This document shows positions 18,577 to 27,557 of a stretch of 64,000 nucleotides of DNA, piece by piece. The first letter of the stretch is position 1, and every line of letters begins with the position of its first letter. The notes beneath the pieces were generated by a model, which had not been told where the DNA came from, did no database searches, and saw nothing but the letters and a program-made list of their open reading frames with translations. This DNA comes from Sphingomonas sp. LY54 (GTDB taxonomy: Bacteria > Pseudomonadota > Alphaproteobacteria > Sphingomonadales > Sphingomonadaceae), in assembly GCF_035594035.1 (NCBI RefSeq), contig NZ_CP141588.1:1881501-1945500 (forward strand). Direction: 5' to 3'. A program made the translations under genes and the position numbers.

Positions 18577-20688
18577 ATGGACGCCACGACCACCGCCTCG
18601 GCCGAATCCCGGCGCGATGCCCGCAAGCAGCTGGGCGCGAATGCGCTTGGCATCGGCCTGTCGCTGCTGGCGACGATCGTCGGCCTGATCATCCTCGCCT
18701 GGGCGATCCTGTTCATCACCAAGGGCCGCTTCCTCAAGCCCTATTTCGAGGATTATGCAAGCGACCAGGCCCAGCGTCGCGTCGCCGTGGCGGGCGATTT
18801 CCAGCTCTATCTCAACCCGATCGACATCAAGTTCCTCGCCGAGGGGCTGACCATCGCCAACCCCGCCTGGGCGAGCCGCAAGAATTTCTTCGAATCAAAG
18901 CGTATCGACACCAGTATCGCGACGGTGCCTCTGATCTTCGGCGAGCGGCGGATGAACTGGCTCGACCTCGTCGACTCCAATGTCGACATGGAGTGGGATT
19001 CGACCGGCACTCGCAACACCTGGACGCTCGGCGATCCCAACCGCAAGGGCGAGACGCTCGAGCTGCCGCTGATCCGCCGCGCCAGCATTGTCGGCTCGGA
19101 CCTGCGTTACCGTGCCCCGCAGATGGACTTCGTCGCCGACCTCAAGTTCGAAACGGTCCGCGCCCGCGACACCGCGTTCGAGAGCGACATCCGCTTCTCC
19201 GGCGGCGGCAGCTCGAAGGATAAGCCCTTCACCGTGTCGGGCAGCCTGATGTCGCCCAACCAGACGGTGCGCGGCGGCCGCAACAAGCTCGCTTTGCACG
19301 CGACCGGCGCCGGCAACGTGCTCGACGTCAGCGGCACCCTGCCGGGCGCGACCGAGATCGAGGGCGCGGACTTGAAGCTCGAGGTGCGCGGGCCCAACAT
19401 CCACTCGCTGTTCGATTTCCTCGGCGTGGTCGTGCCCGACACGCGCCGCTACCGCTTCACCTCGAACCTCACCAAGCGCGACGACCGCTGGCGCTTCACC
19501 GGGCTGCGCGGCACGTTCGGCGACAGCGATCTCGCGGGCGCGATGACGATCTCGATGCCGGCCAACCGCTTGCGCATCGATGCCGATCTCACCAGCCGCG
19601 TGCTCGACATCATCGATGCCGGTCCTTGGGTCGGCTATGATCCCGAGCGGCTCGACCGGATGGGACCGAGCGGTGCGATCGAGAGCGAGGGCGGCCGGCC
19701 GCGGGTGCTGCCCGATGCCTCGCTCGACGTCGCCGGGCTCCGCGCCTTCGACGCCCATGTCGATTATCGAGTCCGCACCGTGCGGATGGAGAATTTCCCG
19801 GTCTCGAACATCGGCCTGACGCTCGATCTCGATCGCAGCCTGCTCAAGCTCTCGCCGCTTACTTTCGACGTCGCCGGCGGCCACTTCGCATCCGATATCG
19901 TCATCAACGCGCGGGGCCGGCCGGTCCGCACCGATTACGACATCCGCCTGTCGCCGACCCGCATGGGGCTGCTGCTCGCCAAGTTCGGGGCCGACCAGTC
20001 CGGCACGACCGGCCTCGTCAAGGCGCGCGTCCAGCTCAAGGGCACGGGCGATTCAGTACGCGAATCGCTGGCCAGCTCAAACGGGCGGATCGCCTTCATC
20101 ATGCCGGCCGGCACCTTCTGGACGCGCAACGTTCAATTGTCCGAGCTCGATATCGGCACCTTCGTCCAAAAGATGTGGGAGAAGAAGCTGGCCGAGCCGG
20201 TCCTGATCAATTGCGGCCTGATCGCCTTCACCGTGCGCAACGGCATCGCCGCCGCCGATCCGATCCTGATCGACACCAAGAAGAACGTCATTGGCGGCCG
20301 CGGCGGCTTCAGCTTCAAGACCGAGTCGCTCGATCTCGCCATCGAGGCCGACGCCAAGACGTTCAGCGCCTTCTCCGCCCAGTCGCCGATCGGAGTCGGC
20401 GGCTATTTCGCGGCGCCGAGTATCGATCCGATCAGCGGCGAGATGGTGGCGCGGGCCGGCATCGGCATCGGGCTCGGCGTCCTCGTCAGCCCGCTCGCGG
20501 CGATCATCGCCTTCGTCGACCCTGGCGATGCCGAGCCGACCAATTGCGGCCCGGTGCTCGCCGGGGCGCGCGCCGCGTCCCAGCGCGAGAAGGACGGTGG
20601 CCCGGTCCAGAATATCGGCACCGGCAAATCGGCGAATCCGGATGACAAGCCGAAGAAGAAGCGGAAGAAGTTCCTCGGCATCTTCTGA
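18577..20688 (+). CDS. AsmA family protein
   Basis: 703 residues. One N-terminal membrane helix (~22-45) and then a long, mostly beta periplasmic region with the AsmA signature near the start (VAGDFQLYLNPIDIKFLAEGLTIANPAW) and the C-terminal AsmA-like module around residues 440-600. AsmA-like proteins are linked to outer-membrane assembly and lipid transport between membranes. The tail is lysine-rich (KKKRKK). The gene is single, divergent from rpmI, with a VOC-domain gene 11 bases after it. Confidence 0.88.
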   Translation: MDATTTASAESRRDARKQLGANALGIGLSLLATIVGLIILAWAILFITKGRFLKPYFEDYASDQAQRRVAVAGDFQLYLNPIDIKFLAEGLTIANPAWASRKNFFESKRIDTSIATVPLIFGERRMNWLDLVDSNVDMEWDSTGTRNTWTLGDPNRKGETLELPLIRRASIVGSDLRYRAPQMDFVADLKFETVRARDTAFESDIRFSGGGSSKDKPFTVSGSLMSPNQTVRGGRNKLALHATGAGNVLDVSGTLPGATEIEGADLKLEVRGPNIHSLFDFLGVVVPDTRRYRFTSNLTKRDDRWRFTGLRGTFGDSDLAGAMTISMPANRLRIDADLTSRVLDIIDAGPWVGYDPERLDRMGPSGAIESEGGRPRVLPDASLDVAGLRAFDAHVDYRVRTVRMENFPVSNIGLTLDLDRSLLKLSPLTFDVAGGHFASDIVINARGRPVRTDYDIRLSPTRMGLLLAKFGADQSGTTGLVKARVQLKGTGDSVRESLASSNGRIAFIMPAGTFWTRNVQLSELDIGTFVQKMWEKKLAEPVLINCGLIAFTVRNGIAAADPILIDTKKNVIGGRGGFSFKTESLDLAIEADAKTFSAFSAQSPIGVGGYFAAPSIDPISGEMVARAGIGIGLGVLVSPLAAIIAFVDPGDAEPTNCGPVLAGARAASQREKDGGPVQNIGTGKSANPDDKPKKKRKKFLGIF

Positions 20689-20699
20689 GGGGAGCGACC

Positions 20700-21131
20700 A
20701 TGCCCGTCCGCCCGGCGATCATCCCGTGTCTGGTCTATCGCGACGCCCATGCCGCGATCGACTTCCTCTGCGCAGCATTCGGCTTTAGTCGCCACGCCAT
20801 CTTCGAGAATGCGGACCGCAGCCGGGTCGAGCATGCCCAGCTCACGCTTGAAGGCAATATGGTCATGCTGAGCTCGCCAGCGCCGGCCGGCGCCGAGGAC
20901 CGGCTCGGCATGGTCCCGCCGGCCGATGTCGGCGGCAAGGTCACGTCCTGCCTCTATATCGTGGTTGACGATCCCGATGCCCATCACGCCCGCGCGGCCG
21001 CGGCCGGGGCAAAGGTCATCACCCCGCCGCACGACCCGGATCATGGCGGCCGCAGCTACGAGGTCCGCGACCTCGAGGGTAATGTCTGGAGCTTCGGCAG
21101 CTACGATCCATTCGCGATCTTCGAGAATTAA
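20700..21131 (+). CDS. VOC family protein (PhnB/glyoxalase-like)
   Basis: 143 residues with the vicinal oxygen chelate fold: [16 protein letters not shown] at the start, the central [10 protein letters not shown] strand, and the C-terminal [18 protein letters not shown]. Family members include dioxygenases, antibiotic-binding proteins and methyltransferase-like PhnB; the substrate cannot be told here. It starts 11 bases after the AsmA-like gene with a GGGGAG ribosome site, and its stop overlaps the stop of convergent prs. Confidence 0.82.
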   Translation: MPVRPAIIPCLVYRDAHAAIDFLCAAFGFSRHAIFENADRSRVEHAQLTLEGNMVMLSSPAPAGAEDRLGMVPPADVGGKVTSCLYIVVDDPDAHHARAAAAGAKVITPPHDPDHGGRSYEVRDLEGNVWSFGSYDPFAIFEN

Positions 21132-22066
21132 TCGAAGAGGCTGGACACCGAAGTCTCGTCGGCGATGCGGCGGACCGCCTCGGCAAGCAGGGGGGCGATC
21201 GTCAGGATGCGGATCTTTGACGTGGCGGCGGCGGCTTCGTGCACCGCGCCGATCGAATCGGTCACCACCAGTTCGCGCAGTTCGGAGGTCTCGACGCGCG
21301 ACACCGCGGCTCCGGAAAGGACGCCGTGGGTGCAATAAGCGACCACGTCCTCGGCCCCCCCCGCCTTGAGCGCGGCCGCGGCGTTGCACAGGGTGCCGGC
21401 CGAATCGACGATGTCGTCGATCAGGATGCAGAAGCGGCCGGAAACGTCGCCGATGATGTTCATCACTTCGGATTCGCCCGGCTTCTCGCGGCGCTTGTCG
21501 ACGATCGCCAGCGGGGCGTTGTCGAGGCGCTTGGCGAGCGCGCGGGCGCGGACCACGCCGCCGACGTCGGGCGAAACGACGGTGATGTTGCGGCCGGCGA
21601 AGCGCGCCTGGATGTCGGCCGACATCACCGGCGCCGCGTAGAGATTGTCGGTGGGGATGTCGAAGAAGCCCTGGATCTGGCCCGCATGCAGGTCGATCGA
21701 GAGGATGCGGTCGGCGCCGGCGACGGTGATCAGGTTGGCGACCAGCTTGGCCGAGATCGGCGTGCGCGGACCCGGCTTACGGTCCTGGCGGGCATAGCCG
21801 AAATAGGGGATGACGGCGGTGATGCGCTTGGCCGACGAGCGCTTCAGCGCGTCGATGCAGATCAAAAGCTCCATCAGGTTGTCGTTGGCCGGATAGGCGG
21901 TCGACTGGACGACGAACACGTCCTCGCCGCGCACGTTCTCGTGAATCTCGACGAACACTTCTTCGTCGGCGAAGCGCCGGACGGAGGCGTCGGTGATCGG
22001 CAGCTCGAGATAGGACGCAATGTCCTTCACGAGCTGAAGATTGGAATTGCCCGACATCAACTTCAT
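21128..22066 (-). CDS. prs: Ribose-phosphate pyrophosphokinase
   Basis: 312 residues from the ATG giving MKLMSGNSN. It makes PRPP from ribose-5-phosphate and ATP for nucleotide, His and Trp synthesis. The ATP-binding flexible loop region YARQDRK, the catalytic VVSPDVGG and the PRPP loop DDIVDSAGT are all present. Open frame continues far upstream but lacks family similarity there, so the internal ATG is used. It is divergent from gltX across a 102-base gap. Confidence 0.95.
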   Translation of the reverse strand: MKLMSGNSNLQLVKDIASYLELPITDASVRRFADEEVFVEIHENVRGEDVFVVQSTAYPANDNLMELLICIDALKRSSAKRITAVIPYFGYARQDRKPGPRTPISAKLVANLITVAGADRILSIDLHAGQIQGFFDIPTDNLYAAPVMSADIQARFAGRNITVVSPDVGGVVRARALAKRLDNAPLAIVDKRREKPGESEVMNIIGDVSGRFCILIDDIVDSAGTLCNAAAALKAGGAEDVVAYCTHGVLSGAAVSRVETSELRELVVTDSIGAVHEAAAATSKIRILTIAPLLAEAVRRIADETSVSSLFD

Positions 22067-22168
22067 CGAAATATCCCCGAAATGCGGCTGCACGTCCCCC
22101 TTATAGCCAGATGCCTTGAAGGCAAGGGGGCGTTGCCCGCAGGGGGCTAGCCGCATAGGAGGCGCGAC

Positions 22169-23503
22169 ATGACAGTAACCACGCGCTTCGCGCCTTCCCC
22201 GACCGGTCGGCTGCATGTCGGCAACATCCGCACGGCGCTCCACAATTGGCTGTGGGCGAAGAAGCATAGCGGGCGCTTCATCCTCCGGCTCGACGATACC
22301 GACGCGGAACGCTCGACCGAGGAAAATGCCGAGGCGATCCGGCGTGATCTCGCCTGGCTGGGGCTCGCGCCCGACGAAGAGCATCGCCAGTCGCAGCGTT
22401 TCGACCGCTACGAGGCGGCGCTGGAAACCCTGCGCGCGATCGGCCGGGCCTATCCGGCCTATGAGACGGCGCAGGAACTCGATCTCAAGCGCAAGGTCCA
22501 GCTCGGCCGCGGCAAGCCGCCGGTCTACGATCGCGCCGCGCTTGCCCTGACGGAAGCGGAGAAAGCGAAGCTCGAGGCCGAAGGCCGCCGCCCGCACTGG
22601 CGCTTCAAGCTCGATCATGCGGCGCCGATCGAATGGCACGACCTCGTCCGCGGCCCCCAGCATATCGATCCGTCCCTGCTGTCCGATCCGGTAATCCGGC
22701 GCGAGGACGGAAGCTGGCTCTACATGCTGCCGAGCGCGGTCGACGATATCGACATGGGCGTCACCCACGTCGTGCGCGGCGAGGACCATGTCACCAACAC
22801 CGCCCTGCAGATCCAGATGTTCGAGGCCTTGGGCGCCGCGTCGCCGGCCTTCGCGCACGAAGCCCTTCTGGTCGGTTCGGAGGGCAAGCTCTCCAAGCGC
22901 CTCGGTTCATTGGGCGTCGAGGCGATGCGCGAAGCCGGAATCGAGCCGATGGCGCTGATCGCCAAGCTCGCCCGCATCGGCACCAGCCAGCCGGTCGAGG
23001 CCTTCGCCGGCCCCGGGCCGCTGGTCGAGAGCTTCGACTTTGCCACGTTCGGGCGCGCGCCCGCCCGCTTCGACATGGACGAGCTTGCCACGCTCAACGC
23101 CCGCATCGTCCACCAGCTTCCCTTCGCCGCCGTGGCGGACCGTCTCCCGGAAGGCATGGCCGAGGACGCCTGGGTCGCGATCCGGCCCAACCTCCGCAGC
23201 GTCGCGGAGGCCGCCGACTGGTGGCACATCGTCGAGGGGCCGGTGGAGCATAAGGCCGCGGACTCAGATCGCGACTTCATCGCCGCCGCCGCCGACGTGG
23301 CCGGCTCGATCGACTGGTCCGATGCGCCGTGGAAGGCGCTGACGGCGGCGCTCAAGGAGCGGACCGGCCGCTCGGGAAAATCCCTGTTCCTGCCGCTGCG
23401 CCAGGCCCTCACCGGTCGCGACAGCGGGCCGGAAATGGCGCCTCTGGTCGCGCTGATCGGCAAGGACCAGAGTCTTGCCCGCCTGAGGGCTGCCGCCGCC
23501 TGA
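22169..23503 (+). CDS. gltX: Glutamate-tRNA ligase (short, GltX2-like)
   Basis: 444 residues. A class I synthetase: HVGN (the HIGH-type motif, residues ~16-19) and KLSKR near residue 243. The length is below the ~470-500 usual for GltX and fits the second GluRS paralogue that many alphaproteobacteria carry, where one enzyme may charge tRNA-Gln for later amidation. Whether this one is discriminating cannot be told from sequence alone. No nearby gatCAB genes. Confidence 0.9.
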   Translation: MTVTTRFAPSPTGRLHVGNIRTALHNWLWAKKHSGRFILRLDDTDAERSTEENAEAIRRDLAWLGLAPDEEHRQSQRFDRYEAALETLRAIGRAYPAYETAQELDLKRKVQLGRGKPPVYDRAALALTEAEKAKLEAEGRRPHWRFKLDHAAPIEWHDLVRGPQHIDPSLLSDPVIRREDGSWLYMLPSAVDDIDMGVTHVVRGEDHVTNTALQIQMFEALGAASPAFAHEALLVGSEGKLSKRLGSLGVEAMREAGIEPMALIAKLARIGTSQPVEAFAGPGPLVESFDFATFGRAPARFDMDELATLNARIVHQLPFAAVADRLPEGMAEDAWVAIRPNLRSVAEAADWWHIVEGPVEHKAADSDRDFIAAAADVAGSIDWSDAPWKALTAALKERTGRSGKSLFLPLRQALTGRDSGPEMAPLVALIGKDQSLARLRAAAA

Positions 23504-23572
23504 TCCGCCGCCAGCCGGATTTTTCACGCGCCCGGCAATTTCACTAAGCAATGCTATAGTATATCATTAAGA

Positions 23573-23586
23573 GATGTTGTAACATC
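23573..23586. promoter_or_regulatory. Candidate operator upstream of the TonB-like gene
   Basis: GATGTT-GT-AACATC is a perfect 6-bp inverted repeat. It lies in an AT-rich stretch (23545-23586) that stands out from the GC-rich surroundings and holds the likely promoter (TATAGT/TATATC). The start of the TonB-like gene is 45 bases downstream. Confidence 0.4.
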
Positions 23587-23630
23587 CTTATTGCAGCTGC
23601 CAAAGGCGGCGCAGCACAGGAGAAGTGGTC

Positions 23631-24284
23631 ATGCGTGATGGAGGTTTCCTCGAGCCTAAACGGACCAACGGCGCCAGCCTTGCGGTCGTCATCCTGCTCC
23701 ACGGCGCGGCGATCACCGCGCTTGCCTTGTCGAAGATGGAATATGTGCAGCTTACGCCGCCGGTCCTGAAAGGCTACAACGTCCCCATAAAGGATCCGCC
23801 GCCGCCGCGGCCCGTCGAGACAAAGCCGGAGGCGCCCCAGGTCAAATCGGTGGTCACGTCCGTCCGTCCGGAAGTGAAGACGAACGTCACCCCCGAGCGG
23901 CTCGCGACCGAGCCCCTGGTCGAGCCGCAGCCCTACGATCCCTTCCCGGGCGAAGCGATCACGATGAAGGAGCCCGCCGATCCGCCCAAGCCGTTGCCGG
24001 CGGTCCGAGTCGAGGCGAAGATCGATCCGCGGAGCGACCTTCAGCCGCCCTATCCCGCGTCCGAGCAGCGCGCTGGCAATGAGGGGTCGGTGACTGTCCG
24101 GCTGCTGGTCGGAACCGACGGCCGCGTCAAGGCGGTGGAGAAGGTGCGCGCCGCCAGCGATGCCTTCTGGCGGGCCACGGAGCGTCATGCATTGCGCGCC
24201 TGGCGCTTCACCCCGGCCCGCGTCGACGGCAAGCCGGTGGAAGGCTGGACGACTATCACATGCTATTTCAGGCTCACCGATTGA
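23631..24284 (+). CDS. Energy transducer TonB family protein
   Basis: 217 residues from an ATG with AGGAG 8 bases upstream (a GTG six bases earlier is possible). It has one membrane segment (~18-36, ASLAVVILLHGAAITALAL), a Pro/Lys-rich periplasmic spacer (~45-140), and a C-terminal TonB domain starting YPASEQRAGNEGSV (YP motif). It probably transmits proton-motive energy to outer-membrane receptors such as the large one at 46.9-49.7 kb, which lies on the opposite strand. exbB and exbD are not adjacent. Confidence 0.88.
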   Translation: MRDGGFLEPKRTNGASLAVVILLHGAAITALALSKMEYVQLTPPVLKGYNVPIKDPPPPRPVETKPEAPQVKSVVTSVRPEVKTNVTPERLATEPLVEPQPYDPFPGEAITMKEPADPPKPLPAVRVEAKIDPRSDLQPPYPASEQRAGNEGSVTVRLLVGTDGRVKAVEKVRAASDAFWRATERHALRAWRFTPARVDGKPVEGWTTITCYFRLTD

Positions 24285-24313
24285 GCCAACCGGCGCTGCC
24301 CGTCCGGCATCCC

Positions 24314-25465
24314 TCAGCCGAACAGGTAGCGCCTCGTGTCCGGGTTCTCCCGGCGCCACATCACGTTGTCGAGGAAGTAATGATGCACGTTGATCGCGAT
24401 CCAGAAGACAAACAGGAACAGGGCGCCCCCGAACAGCTTCGCGTCATAGGGAACATATGCCTTGGCCAGCAGCGGCAGGCCCCAGAAACCGAGGAAGCCG
24501 AGGGCAACCCCTGAGACCGCGAAAATGCCGAGATGGGCGCGCCAATGGTCGCCGAAGATCGCCCGGGCCAGGGAGCCCTTCTTATACACGTCGGTGGCGA
24601 GCTGCGCCTTCTCGTAGTTGCTCTGGTAGCGCCACACGACCACTAGATATTGCAGGGAATGAAACGCCGGCACGACCAGCAGCCATAACGGGTTGATGCG
24701 CACGAAGGCCAGCCACAGATATAGACTGACCAGATAGGCCATGACACCATTTGCGGGCAGGCTGCCGGCCGAGCGCCAGCGCTTGGCGAACGTCCACAGG
24801 GTCGCGGCCCCGGCCATAAGGGCAAGAATTGCGGCGGCGGTGACGATCGGCGCGGGAATCGCAAAGCTGTAATAATGCAGCCCCCACATTTCGGTCTCGC
24901 GCATCGTGGCGTTGATGCTTAGCCACGCATAGCCCCAGACCGCGTAGCAATTGACCAGGAAGATTTTCTTCTCCCGGTCGTTGAAGAAGCGGCGTTTCAA
25001 GGCCGCGTCGACCATCAGCATGCCGTAGCCCTGCTTCACATAATGCCAGCCGACGAACAGCGCCATGAAGTTGCCGCCCAGTCCCAGTAGGCGGGCGTCG
25101 CCGCGGGCTATGGCGTAGGCGCAGAAGGCGACGAGCATCACAGGAACGATGATCCCCGCAAACACGTAGCGCGCTTGCATCGTGCGCCCGAGCGAAGGCG
25201 TGAAGGCCTTGGTGCGGAAGCGACGGTAGAAGATCTGGTAGGAATGCCCGAAATGCGGGTGGTTGATGAAATGGGCCACGAGCAGCATCAGCGCCGCCAC
25301 CGATGCGCGATATTGCTCGGCCGGCACCAGCAGGAGGAGCGGCAGCACGAACAGCGAACTGCCCCCCAGGCAGAGGAAATCGACGACCGGGCCGTACAAA
25401 TAGCGTTTGTCGGCCGGGGCGGCCGGAGCCGCGACCATGGGCGGATCGGCATATTGTGTCAGCAC
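24314..25465 (-). CDS. Unrecognised polytopic membrane protein, histidine-rich
   Basis: 383 residues with about nine hydrophobic segments spread through the protein. Histidines cluster in and next to membrane segments: His 65, 69, 71 and 74 (AHFINHPHFGHSYQ), His 141 (GWHYVKQGYG), His 269 (AFHSLQYL) and a His pair 361-362 in NVHHYFLDNVMW near the C-terminus. The HxxxH and HH spacing recalls membrane di-metal oxygenases/desaturases, but the three canonical boxes are not all present and I do not recognise the family. No signal peptide or soluble domain. Convergent with tonB and divergent from the riboflavin operon. Confidence 0.7.
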   Translation of the reverse strand: MLTQYADPPMVAAPAAPADKRYLYGPVVDFLCLGGSSLFVLPLLLLVPAEQYRASVAALMLLVAHFINHPHFGHSYQIFYRRFRTKAFTPSLGRTMQARYVFAGIIVPVMLVAFCAYAIARGDARLLGLGGNFMALFVGWHYVKQGYGMLMVDAALKRRFFNDREKKIFLVNCYAVWGYAWLSINATMRETEMWGLHYYSFAIPAPIVTAAAILALMAGAATLWTFAKRWRSAGSLPANGVMAYLVSLYLWLAFVRINPLWLLVVPAFHSLQYLVVVWRYQSNYEKAQLATDVYKKGSLARAIFGDHWRAHLGIFAVSGVALGFLGFWGLPLLAKAYVPYDAKLFGGALFLFVFWIAINVHHYFLDNVMWRRENPDTRRYLFG

Positions 25466-25496
25466 GACGTCTTCGCCTCAACGTGAAAGGGCGCAG

Positions 25497-25516
25497 GGTA
25501 GGGTTTCTTCCCTACC
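25497..25516. promoter_or_regulatory. Inverted repeat upstream of the riboflavin operon
   Basis: GGTAGGG-N6-CCCTACC is a perfect 7-bp inverted repeat followed at 25521-25528 by the palindrome GGTTAACC. Both lie in the 150-base gap between the His-rich membrane gene and the first gene of the rib operon. It could be an operator or a leader hairpin. I saw no FMN riboswitch consensus here. Confidence 0.35.
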
Positions 25517-25615
25517 GGATGGTTAACCCACTCCCGGTCCGTCGCGCCGATGCCGGCTCCCCGCGCGATGCGCAGGGACTGGCGCTCGGGCCGTGGCGCT
25601 CCTATCTTCCGCGCC

Positions 25616-25933
25616 ATGGCCTTACCCCGCCCCGCTTCTCCCCGCGCCCTTTGGGCGGACCTTCGCGCCTTCACCCGCGAGCGCAGCCGCGTTCAGTGGA
25701 TTGCCGCGGCGGTCGCGGTGCTGATGCCGGTGATCATCATCATCGGCTTCATCACCGATGCCCGCACCAACATCGCGCCGGGCGAGCAGCTGATCTACGT
25801 CGACAGCTGGTCGACCAATCGCACCGATGCGGAAATCTTGGCAGAGCAGAAGCGGCGCCAGGCCGAGCGCGAGGCGGCGCAGGCCGAACGCCAGCGCCAG
25901 TTCAAGAGGCTCGAGGAAAAGCTCGACTTCTGA
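25616..25933 (+). CDS. Small single-pass membrane protein with C-terminal coiled coil
   Basis: 105 residues. An N-terminal cytoplasmic stretch is followed by one membrane helix (~28-47, WIAAAVAVLMPVIIIIGFI), a short periplasmic part (YVDSWSTNRT) and a charged Arg/Glu/Gln-rich coiled coil (~75-105). No recognised family. Its stop overlaps the ribD start (TGATG), so it is translationally coupled to riboflavin synthesis genes, though its role is unknown. Confidence 0.72.
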   Translation: MALPRPASPRALWADLRAFTRERSRVQWIAAAVAVLMPVIIIIGFITDARTNIAPGEQLIYVDSWSTNRTDAEILAEQKRRQAEREAAQAERQRQFKRLEEKLDF

Positions 25934-26901
25934 TGGAAGAATCGGCGTGGATGAAAGCTGCGATCGCCCTCGGGGACCGCGGCCGCGGCACGACCGCGCC
26001 CAATCCCCATGTCGGTTGCATCCTCGTGCGCGGGGGCGAGGCGGTCGGTCAGGGCTTCACCCAGCCGGGCGGCCGCCCCCATGCCGAGGCGGTGGCGCTC
26101 GCCGAAGCGGCGGACAGGGCGCGCGGCGCCACCGCCTTCGTGACGCTTGAGCCCTGCGCCCATGACAGCCCCCGCGGCCCGGCCTGCGCCGATCTGCTGG
26201 TCGAGGCCGGCGTGTCGCGCGTCGTCGCCGCGCTGACCGATCCCGATCCGCGCACCAACGGCGAAGGCTTCGCGCGGCTGCGCGCCGCCGGGATCGAAGT
26301 CTCGGTGGGGGTGGGAGCCGAGGGGGCCGCTCGCTCGCTCGCCGGCTTCGTCAGCCGGATCCGGCTTGGCCGCCCCTATGTGACGCTGAAGCTCGCCATG
26401 TCGATCGACGGCAAGATCGCGCTACCGTCGGGCGAGAGCCGCTGGATCACCGGCGAGGATGCGCGCGCCAACGTGCACTGGGAGCGCGCGCGCTGCGACA
26501 TGATCCTGGTCGGCCGCGGCACGCTCGAGGCCGACCGGCCCCGCCTTGACGTCCGCCTGCCCGGTCTCGAGGATCGCTCCCCGCGCCGCGCTTTGCTGAC
26601 CCGCGGGACCGCGCCCGAAGGGTGGACGCGCCTCGGCGCGCCCGAGGAAATATTCGGCCTCGCCGACATCAACGACCTGCTGGTCGAGGGCGGCGCCGGG
26701 GCGGCGTCCGCTTTCCTCGCCGCCGACCTCGTCGATCGCCTGCTCATCTATCGCGCCCCGATCCTGATCGGCGAGGGCCGCTCGGCGCTCGGCTATATCG
26801 GGCTCACCGCCTTGGCCGACGCCCATCAGCGCTGGGCCCTGACCGGCATCGAAACGCTTGGCAGGGACCGGCTCGAAGTCTACGAGCGCGACCGAGACTG
26901 A
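25933..26901 (+). CDS. ribD: Bifunctional riboflavin deaminase/reductase RibD
   Basis: 322 residues. The N-terminal deaminase has the zinc site GRPHAEAVAL and LEPC...GPAC (residues ~50-85). The C-terminal reductase starts near 145 (PYVTLKLAMSIDGKIA) and includes LVEGGAG and APILIGEGR. It converts the GTP-derived pyrimidine to the diaminouracil intermediate. The protein is about 40 residues shorter than E. coli RibD, with the shortening in the reductase half. Start ATG overlaps the upstream stop; ribE follows after one base. Confidence 0.92.
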   Translation: MEESAWMKAAIALGDRGRGTTAPNPHVGCILVRGGEAVGQGFTQPGGRPHAEAVALAEAADRARGATAFVTLEPCAHDSPRGPACADLLVEAGVSRVVAALTDPDPRTNGEGFARLRAAGIEVSVGVGAEGAARSLAGFVSRIRLGRPYVTLKLAMSIDGKIALPSGESRWITGEDARANVHWERARCDMILVGRGTLEADRPRLDVRLPGLEDRSPRRALLTRGTAPEGWTRLGAPEEIFGLADINDLLVEGGAGAASAFLAADLVDRLLIYRAPILIGEGRSALGYIGLTALADAHQRWALTGIETLGRDRLEVYERDRD

Positions 26902-26902
26902 C

Positions 26903-27514
26903 ATGTTCACCGGCATCATCACCGACATCGGCCGCCTCGAGGCCGTCGAACAGCGCGGCGACCTGCGCGCCACGATCGCCTGTGGCTACGACATGGCCAC
27001 GGTCGATCTCGGCGCCTCGATCGCCTGCTCGGGCGTCTGCCTGACGGTGGTCGACAAGGGCGAGGGCTGGTTCGCGGTCGATATCTCCGGCGAGACCCTG
27101 AGCCGCAGCGTGCCCGGAATGTGGCAGCAGGGCCGCCGCCTCAATCTCGAGCGCCCGCTGCGCGTCGGCGACGAGCTTGGCGGCCATATCGTCACCGGTC
27201 ATGTCGACGGCCTCGGCACGATCGAGGCGGTCCTGGCCGAAGGCGGCTCGACGCGCATCACGATCCTGATCGACGACGCGATCGCGCCCTATCTCGCCGC
27301 CAAGGGTTCGGTGACGCTCGACGGCGTGTCGCTGACCGTCAACGAGGTCGAGAATCTCTCCGACGGCGCCCGATTCACCGTGAACATCATCCCCCACACC
27401 GCCGCCCAGACCACGCTGGGAGCGCTGGCGCCCGGCGGCAACGTCAATATAGAGATCGACGTGCTGGCACGCTACATCGGGCGCATGCTGGCCTATCGTC
27501 CCAGCCGAGTGTGA
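26903..27514 (+). CDS. ribE: Riboflavin synthase
   Basis: 203 residues from MFTGIITDIG, the invariant start of the family. The two lumazine-binding repeats are visible (GVCLTVV near 40, then GVSLTVN near 138), and the inter-repeat HIVTGHVDG is intact. It dismutates two 6,7-dimethyl-8-ribityllumazine to riboflavin. A 43-base gap with a palindromic operator separates it from the ribB-like gene, and a TGTGAT half-site covers its stop codon. Confidence 0.95.
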   Translation: MFTGIITDIGRLEAVEQRGDLRATIACGYDMATVDLGASIACSGVCLTVVDKGEGWFAVDISGETLSRSVPGMWQQGRRLNLERPLRVGDELGGHIVTGHVDGLGTIEAVLAEGGSTRITILIDDAIAPYLAAKGSVTLDGVSLTVNEVENLSDGARFTVNIIPHTAAQTTLGALAPGGNVNIEIDVLARYIGRMLAYRPSRV

Positions 27515-27547
27515 TTTCATATTGCGGTATCACATCGTCGTGTGATA
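27510..27547. promoter_or_regulatory. Candidate operator directly upstream of the HTH-ribB gene
   Basis: A perfect inverted repeat TATCACA (27528-27534)-N6-TGTGATA (27541-27547) ends 10 bases before the ATG of the HTH-ribB gene. A third half-site TGTGAT at 27510-27515 overlaps the ribE stop codon, 31 bp (about three helical turns) from the downstream half-site. The site would overlap any promoter or ribosome site of the gene, and no good Shine-Dalgarno is present between it and the ATG. Confidence 0.6.
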
Positions 27548-27557
27548 TTTGGTCGAT

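Noticed and set aside
25466..25932. FMN riboswitch upstream of ribD
   Set aside because: I looked for the conserved FMN-aptamer blocks in the leader and saw none; only a short inverted repeat is present.
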